Shown here: positions 58,250 to 64,000 of the stretch, piece after piece | How the letters are laid out: every line of letters starts with the position of its first letter | How positions within the stretch are numbered: position 1 is the stretch's first letter | Assembly: GCF_021922985.1 (NCBI RefSeq) | Contig: NZ_CP040788.1 | Span: 2,728,001-2,792,000 of the forward strand | Length of the DNA: 64,000 bases | Direction: 5' to 3' | From: Clavibacter michiganensis subsp. tessellarius | GTDB lineage: Bacteria; Actinomycetota; Actinomycetes; Actinomycetales; Microbacteriaceae | Made by a program: the position numbers and the translations under genes | Notes under the pieces: generated by a model | What the model was told of the DNA's origin: nothing | The model's input: the letters and a program-made list of their open reading frames with translations, nothing else | Databases searched by the model: none

Positions 58250-60688
58250 ATGGCCTCCGATACCGCACCCCGAGACCCGTCCGCGCCCCTCTACCTCGAC
58301 GTCGTCGACGGCTGGTGGCGCGCCGCCAACTACCTCTCCGTCGGCCAGATCTACCTGCTGGACGACCCGCTGCTCGAGCGCCCGCTCACGCGCGACGACA
58401 TCAAGCCGCGTCTCCTCGGCCACTGGGGCACGACCCCGCTGCTGAACTTCGTCTACGCGCACCTCAACCGGGTCATCGTCGAGCGCGACCTCGACATGAT
58501 CTACATCGCCGGCCCCGGCCACGGCGGCCCCGGCATGGTCGCGAACGCGTACCTCGACGGCACGTACTCGGAGCTGTTCTCGGCGGCGACGCCGGATCGC
58601 ACAGGGCTGCGGCACCTGTTCCGCCAGTTCTCGTTCCCGGGCGGGGTGCCGTCGCACGCGGCGCCGGAGACGCCCGGATCCATCAACGAGGGCGGCGAGC
58701 TCGGCTACTCGCTCGTGCACGCGTACGGCGCGGCGCTCGACAATCCCGACCTCGTGGTCTCCTGCGTGATCGGCGACGGCGAGGCGGAGACCGCGACGCT
58801 CGCCTCCAGCTGGCACCTCAACAAGTTCCTCGACCCGGAGTCGGACGGGGCGGTGCTGCCGATCCTCAACCTCAACGGCTGGAAGATCGCGAACCCGACG
58901 GTGCTCGCGCGCATCCCGGAGGAGGAGCTGCTCGCGCTCTTCACGGGGTACGGGTACTCCCCGCGCATCGTCTCGGGCGGCTTCGACGGCGAGGACGTCT
59001 TCGCCGTGCACGAGCGGTTCGCGCTGGCGCTCGCGGAGGCGCTCGACGACATCAGCCGGATCCAGCTGGCCGCCCGCACGGGCGGCAGCGAGGAGCGACC
59101 GGCGTGGCCGATGCTCATCCTCCGCACGCCCAAGGGGTGGACCGGCCCCAAGGAGGTCGACGGCAAGCAGGTCGAGGGCACGTGGCGCGCGCACCAGGTG
59201 CCGCTCTCCGGCGTGCGCGACGACGACGACCACCTCCGGCAGCTGCAGGAGTGGCTCGAGAGCTACCGCCCGCACGAGCTCTTCGACCGCGACGGCCGGC
59301 CGACGCCCGCGCTCCAGCCGAACCGGCCCGAGGGCGACCGGCGGATGAGCGCGAACCCGCACGCGAACGGCGGCCTGCTCCGCCGCGACCTCGCGCTCCC
59401 GCCGCTCGAGGTCAACGCCGTGGACCTCAGCGAGGGCCGCGGCGCGCTCGCCGAGCCCACGCGCGTGCTCGGCGGGTGGCTGCGCGACGTGATCGCGCGC
59501 AACCCGCTCGACTTCCGGATCTTCGGCCCCGACGAGACGTCGAGCAACCGGCTCGACGACGTCTACGAGGTGACGGCGAAGGCGTGGCAGGGCGAGGTGC
59601 TGCCGGTGGACGAGCACCTCGCGCACCAGGGGCGGGTCATCGAGATCCTCAACGAGAACCTCACGCAGGGGCTCCTCGAGGCCTACCTCCTCACCGGGCG
59701 GCACGGGCTCTTCACCTCGTACGAGGCGTTCATCCACGTCGTCGACTCGATGTTCAACCAGTACGCGAAGTGGCTCGAGTCCAGCTCGAAGGTGGAGTGG
59801 CGGCGGCCGGTCGCGTCGTTCACGTACCTGCTCTCCTCGCACGTGTGGCGGCAGGACCACAACGGCTTCTCGCATCAGGACCCGGGCTTCCTCGACCACG
59901 TCGTGAACAAGCGGGCGTCCATCGTGCGCGTCTACCTGCCGTTCGACGCGAACTCGCTGCTCGTGACGATGGACCACTGCCTGCGCGGCACCGACCTGAT
60001 CAACGTCGTCGTCGCGGGCAAGCAGCCGACCGCGACGCTCCTCTCGCTCGAGGAGGCGCGCGCGCACGGCGAGCGCGGCGTGGGCGTGTGGGAGTGGGCG
60101 GGCACCGAGGTGCCGGGGCTCGAGCCCGACGTGGTGGTGGCGTGCGCGGGCGACATCCCGACGGTCGAGGCGATGGCGGCGGTGCAGATCCTCAAGGAGG
60201 AGATCCCGCAGCTGCGCGTGCGCTTCGTCAACGTGGTCGACCTGATGCGGCTGCAGGACTCCACGCAGCACCCGCACGGCCTCGACGACGGCTCGTTCGA
60301 CGCGCTGTTCACGCGCGACAAGCCCGTCGTGTTCGCGTTCCACGGCTACCCGTCGCTCATCCACCGCCTGACCTACAGGCGCGCGAACCACGCGAACATC
60401 CACGTGCGCGGGTTCGTCGAGCAGGGCGGCACGACCACGCCGTTCGACATGCTGATGCTCAACGACCTCGACCGGTTCCGGCTCGTGATGGACGTTATCC
60501 GGCGCGTGCCGCACCTCGAGACCACCTACGCGGCGCTGTCGCAGCGGATGGACGACGAGCGGATCGCGCACCGGGTCCACACCCGTCAGTTCGGCGAGGA
60601 CATGGCCGACGTCTCGGGCGCGGAGGGGCTGCCGTTCGCGGACCCGTCGCGGCAGACGGCGATCGACACCGGCGACGACAACGCGTAG
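58250..60688 (+). CDS. xfp: Xylulose-5-phosphate/fructose-6-phosphate phosphoketolase
   Basis: TPP-dependent enzyme that splits xylulose-5-phosphate (and fructose-6-phosphate) with phosphate to acetyl-phosphate. 812 aa, normal for the family. Visible motifs are [35 protein letters not shown], the TPP site [43 protein letters not shown] and the C-terminal [20 protein letters not shown] is 5 nt before ATG (leaderless). The enzyme gives a phosphoketolase bypass alongside glycolysis. Confidence 0.95.
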   Translation: MASDTAPRDPSAPLYLDVVDGWWRAANYLSVGQIYLLDDPLLERPLTRDDIKPRLLGHWGTTPLLNFVYAHLNRVIVERDLDMIYIAGPGHGGPGMVANAYLDGTYSELFSAATPDRTGLRHLFRQFSFPGGVPSHAAPETPGSINEGGELGYSLVHAYGAALDNPDLVVSCVIGDGEAETATLASSWHLNKFLDPESDGAVLPILNLNGWKIANPTVLARIPEEELLALFTGYGYSPRIVSGGFDGEDVFAVHERFALALAEALDDISRIQLAARTGGSEERPAWPMLILRTPKGWTGPKEVDGKQVEGTWRAHQVPLSGVRDDDDHLRQLQEWLESYRPHELFDRDGRPTPALQPNRPEGDRRMSANPHANGGLLRRDLALPPLEVNAVDLSEGRGALAEPTRVLGGWLRDVIARNPLDFRIFGPDETSSNRLDDVYEVTAKAWQGEVLPVDEHLAHQGRVIEILNENLTQGLLEAYLLTGRHGLFTSYEAFIHVVDSMFNQYAKWLESSSKVEWRRPVASFTYLLSSHVWRQDHNGFSHQDPGFLDHVVNKRASIVRVYLPFDANSLLVTMDHCLRGTDLINVVVAGKQPTATLLSLEEARAHGERGVGVWEWAGTEVPGLEPDVVVACAGDIPTVEAMAAVQILKEEIPQLRVRFVNVVDLMRLQDSTQHPHGLDDGSFDALFTRDKPVVFAFHGYPSLIHRLTYRRANHANIHVRGFVEQGGTTTPFDMLMLNDLDRFRLVMDVIRRVPHLETTYAALSQRMDDERIAHRVHTRQFGEDMADVSGAEGLPFADPSRQTAIDTGDDNA

Positions 60689-60724
60689 CGGGGTGCGCTG
60701 CCGCGACGTCGGGCAGCCGTCCGG

Positions 60725-60746
60725 GGCGGGAGGGGCGACGCCCGCC
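60725..60746. terminator. Weak hairpin between xfp and the surface protein gene
   Basis: 6-bp inverted repeat GGCGGG / CCCGCC with a 10-nt loop between two convergent genes. Low confidence because the stem is short. Confidence 0.3.
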
Positions 60747-60747
60747 G

Positions 60748-63345
60748 TCAGCGGGCGGCGGCCGCGCCGGCGATGACCCGCGCGGGCGCCGCGATCGTGA
60801 TCGCCACCGACTCGCCGGCGCCGACCACGACCTCCGACCGGTCGGCGCGCACGCCGCCGGTCCACGCGCGCGTGTCGCGGGCGGCGCCCCGGGAGTACGT
60901 CACGTCGACGCGGTAGACGCCCGGCGCCACGTCCTCGAGGAAGGCGGCGTCGCCGTCTCGGGCGTACGCGGCGTGCCGCACGATCCCGCCCTGCGAGAGG
61001 GTGACGAGCGCGAGGTCCGCGTCCCAGCCGGCGGCGGCGAGGCCGGTGACGCGGGCCGTGACGGACGGGCTCACGGCGAGCACGATCACGGGACTCGGCA
61101 GCGCCGCCCCCGCGACGGCGCGGAAGACCGTCGCGGTCGCCCGCGTGCCGGTCCCGCCGACCCAGCGGGAGACGTAGAGGGGAGCGGACTCGCGGTCGAT
61201 CGCGACGAACGCCTGGTGGTCGCCCGGCAGGATCCCGGTGATCTCGAACGCGCCGGACGCGTCCGTGGTCGCCTCGCGACCGGTCACGGGTTCGACGCCG
61301 TCGACGGCGTCGTCCGTGGGCACGAGGTGCACGGTGGCGTCCGCGATCCCGTTCCCGGCGGCGTCCCGGACGACGCCGCGGAGGCGCGCGCCCGCATCCA
61401 GGACCGCGTCGATGCCGACGACCCGGCGGTCCGTCGCCGAGACGGTCACGATGGCGCCGGACGCTTCGTCCGCCGTGCCGCCGTACCACTCGCCGAGCAG
61501 GCCGGCCGGGTTCGGGGTGGGGGCGGCGACGCGCACGCGGTAGCCGCCGGGATCCACGTCGCGGACGGTGTAGCGGCCGGCGGCGTCGGTGGTCGCGGAT
61601 CCGCCGGCGAAGTCCGCGTCGGTGGCCGCGACGAGGGACACCCGCGCGCCCGCGACCGGGGACCCGTCGGACGCCGTGACCGTGCCGCCCACGGTGGTCG
61701 GGCGCACCACGACCATGTCGACCTCGACGGCGGCGCCCTGCTGCACGGCGAACGTGCGGGCCGCGAGGCGATCGCGGGTCGGGCCGAGGTACTGCTCGAC
61801 CGTCTCGCCGTCGACCTCGACGAGCGCGCGGAGCGTGTACTCGCCCGGGTCGACCTCCGGGAATGCGAAGGCGCCGTCGACGAGGTCGGAGGCGGCGACG
61901 ACCTCGCGGCGGTCGGGGTCGACGAGCTCGACGCTGCCCGTGGGCGCGGGCGCGCCCGGATCCGGGACGTCGAGCCGGACGCCGCCGGTCACCTGCGCGG
62001 CCGGGACCTCCTCGGGTGGCGCGTCCGCCGCGACGACGACGGCGGTCGCCGCGATCGTCCGGCTCGTGGTGACGTAGCCCGCCGCGGTCGCGGTGACCGT
62101 GACGCGCAGGGCCTGGCCGACGTCGCCGGCGACCGGCGCGTAGGTCGGGCCGGTGGCGCCGGGGATCGGCGTCGTCCCCGCATCCCAGCGGTAGGCGAAG
62201 GTCGCGGCGGGGGACCACGTGCCGGGCGTCGCCGTGAGCGCGCCTCCGACGACGGGTGCGCCGGCGATGGTCGGGACCGGGGCGACCGCGAAGGGCTTCG
62301 CGACGGGAGCCGCGACGACGGCGGCCGTCGCGACGCTGGTCTTCGCCGCGGTCGTGTAGCCGGGGAGCGATCCGGTGACGGTGACCGTGATCCGCTTCCG
62401 GAGGTCCGCGGCGCGCACGGTGTACGCGGCGGAGGTCTCGCCGGAGATCGCCACGCCGTTCGCCCACCAGCGGTAGGCGAAGGCGGCGGGCGCGGGGGCC
62501 CAGGCGCCGGGGGCAGCGGTGAGCGTCGCGCCGACCTGGGCCGTGCCGGAGATCGTGGGCGCGGGGATCGACGTGAACTTGCCGGGGACGACGACCGGCG
62601 CGGCGAGCACGACGGCGCTCGCCACGCTCGTCCGGGCGGTCGTGGCGTAGCCGTCGCGCGTGGCCGTGACAGTGACGGTGACGCGCTTGCGGGCGTCGAC
62701 CGCGCGCGGCGCGAAGGTCGCGCCGGTCTCGCCGGCGACCGCGACCCCGTTGACGAGCCAGCGGTAGGCGAACGCCGTGGGCGCGGGGGACCAGGCGCCG
62801 GGCGCGGCCGTCAGCGGCGTGCCGACCGTGGGCGTGCCGACGATCGTGGGCTTGGGCGCGACCGCGAACGCCGTGGGTGCGGGGGCGGCGAGCACGGTGG
62901 CGGTGGCGGCGCTCGTCTTCGCGAGGGAGGCGTAGCCGGCCTTGACCGCGGTGGCCGTGACCGTGATCCGGCGCCCGAGGTCGGCGGCCACGAGCGTGTA
63001 CGCGGATCCGGTGGCGCCCGCGATCGCGACGCCGTTGCGCTTCCAGACGAGGGTGAGGGTGTCCGGCTGCGGCGACCAGGCGCCGGTGGCGACGGAGAGC
63101 GCCGAGCCGACCCGGGCGGTGCCGGTGATGACGGGCAGCGGCGCGGTGGTGAATGCCGCGACCTTCGCGGCGGCGCGCGCGGCGGCGGCGGGAGCGGCGG
63201 GAGCGGCGGGAGCGGCGGCGGATGCGGCTGCGGGCGCGACGCGCGCATCGGTGGCGGACGCGCCGGTCGCGAGGCCCGCCTGCGACGAGACGACGAGGGC
63301 GAGGGCGAGGAGGCCGACGAGGCCTCGTCGGCGTGCGGCGGCCAT
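60748..63345 (-). CDS. Secreted surface protein with Ig-like repeats
   Basis: 865 residues. Signal peptide (1-32) then an Ala/Pro linker. Four ~95-residue Ig-like repeats (about 68-448) share the pattern GTP.VG..LTA.PGAW, YRW..NGVAIAG, RITVTVTA and GY. Two to three carboxypeptidase-regulatory-like beta domains follow (about 465-740), and a C-terminal domain of about 140 residues (VGGTGTRATATVF ... VAITIAAP) is shared with the next gene. No sortase LPxTG is visible. Probably an exported adhesin or scaffold. ATG 63345. Confidence 0.82.
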   Translation of the reverse strand: MAAARRRGLVGLLALALVVSSQAGLATGASATDARVAPAAASAAAPAAPAAPAAAARAAAKVAAFTTAPLPVITGTARVGSALSVATGAWSPQPDTLTLVWKRNGVAIAGATGSAYTLVAADLGRRITVTATAVKAGYASLAKTSAATATVLAAPAPTAFAVAPKPTIVGTPTVGTPLTAAPGAWSPAPTAFAYRWLVNGVAVAGETGATFAPRAVDARKRVTVTVTATRDGYATTARTSVASAVVLAAPVVVPGKFTSIPAPTISGTAQVGATLTAAPGAWAPAPAAFAYRWWANGVAISGETSAAYTVRAADLRKRITVTVTGSLPGYTTAAKTSVATAAVVAAPVAKPFAVAPVPTIAGAPVVGGALTATPGTWSPAATFAYRWDAGTTPIPGATGPTYAPVAGDVGQALRVTVTATAAGYVTTSRTIAATAVVVAADAPPEEVPAAQVTGGVRLDVPDPGAPAPTGSVELVDPDRREVVAASDLVDGAFAFPEVDPGEYTLRALVEVDGETVEQYLGPTRDRLAARTFAVQQGAAVEVDMVVVRPTTVGGTVTASDGSPVAGARVSLVAATDADFAGGSATTDAAGRYTVRDVDPGGYRVRVAAPTPNPAGLLGEWYGGTADEASGAIVTVSATDRRVVGIDAVLDAGARLRGVVRDAAGNGIADATVHLVPTDDAVDGVEPVTGREATTDASGAFEITGILPGDHQAFVAIDRESAPLYVSRWVGGTGTRATATVFRAVAGAALPSPVIVLAVSPSVTARVTGLAAAGWDADLALVTLSQGGIVRHAAYARDGDAAFLEDVAPGVYRVDVTYSRGAARDTRAWTGGVRADRSEVVVGAGESVAITIAAPARVIAGAAAAR

Positions 63346-63516
63346 GGTGCTCCTCGGCTCCGCGGCCGCTCCTGTCGCGGCCGTCGGCCATGCTTACCCC
63401 GTCGCGCCCGCGCTGTCCCGTACCCCGTTCGGGATCGGGGGCCTCGGGGGCGCGATCGGGGCGGATCCGGACATCCGGCGGGCGCGCGCCGGCCCGCGCC
63501 GCCCGGGGGAGCACGA

Positions 63517-63557
63517 GAGCCCGCGCTCACCGACGTGACGTCGACGCGCGCGGGCTC
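63517..63557. terminator. Hairpin between the paralogous surface-protein genes
   Basis: Perfect 10-bp inverted repeat GAGCCCGCGC / GCGCGGGCTC with a 21-nt loop that itself contains CGACGT-like symmetry. It lies just beyond the stop of the downstream-truncated paralogue. Confidence 0.6.
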
Positions 63558-63572
63558 CCGGGATCGAGCTGA

Positions 63573-64000
63573 CTACCCCGCGATGCCCGTGCCCGGCGCC
63601 GCGCGCACCGCGATGCTCACGCTGCGGTCCGCGCCCACGACGAGCTGCGAGCGGTCGGCGCCCGTGCCGCCGGCCCACCAGGTCGGGACCGGCGCGAAGT
63701 CGCGGTAGTACGAGACCCGGACGCGGTAGGTGCCCGGCTCCACGTTCGCCACGAAGGCCGGGGAGGTGCGGGATGCGCCGCTGGTGCCCTTCACGACCCC
63801 GTCCTGCAGCAGCTCGACGGTCGCGTAGTCCTCGAAGCCGGGAGCCGTCACGCCGACGAGGCGCGCGGTCACGGAGGCGTCCTGGCGGAGCGTCACGTCG
63901 AGGGGCGCGAGGTCCGCGCCGCGGCGGGCGGTGAGGACGGTCGCGGTCGCGAGCGTGCCGGTGCCGCCGACCCAGCGCGGGGCGTAGGACGGTGCCTCGT
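63573..64000 (-). CDS. Paralogous surface protein, 5' part outside window
   Basis: Only the C-terminal 142 codons are visible; the frame is open to the window edge. It aligns with the C-terminus of the preceding 865-aa protein: VGGTGTLATATVL, LRQDASVTARLVGV, NVEPGTYRVRVSYYR, GTGADRSQLVVGADRSVSIA. The gene is therefore a tandem paralogue, diverged but with the same C-terminal domain. Confidence 0.8.
   Translation of the reverse strand, partial: EAPSYAPRWVGGTGTLATATVLTARRGADLAPLDVTLRQDASVTARLVGVTAPGFEDYATVELLQDGVVKGTSGASRTSPAFVANVEPGTYRVRVSYYRDFAPVPTWWAGGTGADRSQLVVGADRSVSIAVRAAPGTGIAG

Noticed and set aside
56987..63514. A 2175-codon open frame on the minus strand
   Set aside because: It is Arg-rich shadow of the lipoprotein, xfp and surface-protein genes; long antisense frames are expected at this GC content and it has no start signal.

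Overview
The window looks like a chromosome segment of a very GC-rich actinobacterium. Gene content fits Microbacteriaceae, most likely Clavibacter or a close relative: phosphoketolase plus PEP carboxylase, a UbiA/CrtI carotenoid pair, many small exported or membrane proteins, and many genes that appear to start leaderless. The genus is inferred from overall character, not from a search. No tRNA, rRNA, CRISPR array, phage, IS element or origin was recognised.

Layout. 1-8.2 kb: end of an MFS transporter, PEP carboxylase (ppc), a membrane-anchored XRE regulator, threonine aldolase, a NudK-type Nudix hydrolase and an SQR-like flavoprotein. 8.4-12.6 kb: two Asp23 proteins (one fused to an LEA-like repeat tail), a lipoprotein, a DUF805 protein, a lower-GC foreign-looking membrane gene and a 120-bp alternating pyrimidine-purine tract containing (TG)32. 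12.6-20.4 kb: a NatAB-like ABC pair, two SDRs, a gluconolactonase-like gene, a DUF3885-like gene and glpT. 20.4-25.7 kb: a LuxR-type two-component system translationally coupled to a 49-aa membrane peptide, a DHA2 drug exporter and a hydrolase. 25.8-30.4 kb: carotenoid CrtI-like and UbiA genes, divergent from a glycosyltransferase. 30.4-37.8 kb: MerR/SDR pair, ohrR-ohr-doxX, small proteins, an epoxide hydrolase and a second MerR gene. 37.8-45.8 kb: a YtfQRT/YjfF-type sugar ABC operon, an extra orphan sugar ATPase and a LacI regulator.

46.1-52.7 kb is the most unusual part. It is a tightly overlapping nine-gene operon: two small Cys-free hydrophobic precursor-like peptides sharing a motif, an intercistronic hairpin, an HTTM (SdpB-like) membrane protein, an alpha/beta hydrolase, an SdpA-like protein, a SAM methyltransferase, a 61-aa two-helix protein, an ABC exporter and an M23 peptidase. 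I read it as a candidate Sdp-like two-peptide bacteriocin or modified-peptide system.

52.8-64 kb: manganese catalase, a GDSL-GAF fusion, a secreted PET-hydrolase-like esterase, a lipoprotein, phosphoketolase (xfp) and two tandem paralogous surface proteins, the second cut by the window end.

Regulation visible in the DNA: about 19 genes have an A/T-anchored -10-like hexamer 5-8 nt before the start codon. Two MerR promoters have palindromes inside 19-20-bp spacers. A LacI-type palindrome overlaps the -10 of the sugar operon. Several convergent gene pairs carry stop codons inside shared inverted repeats.
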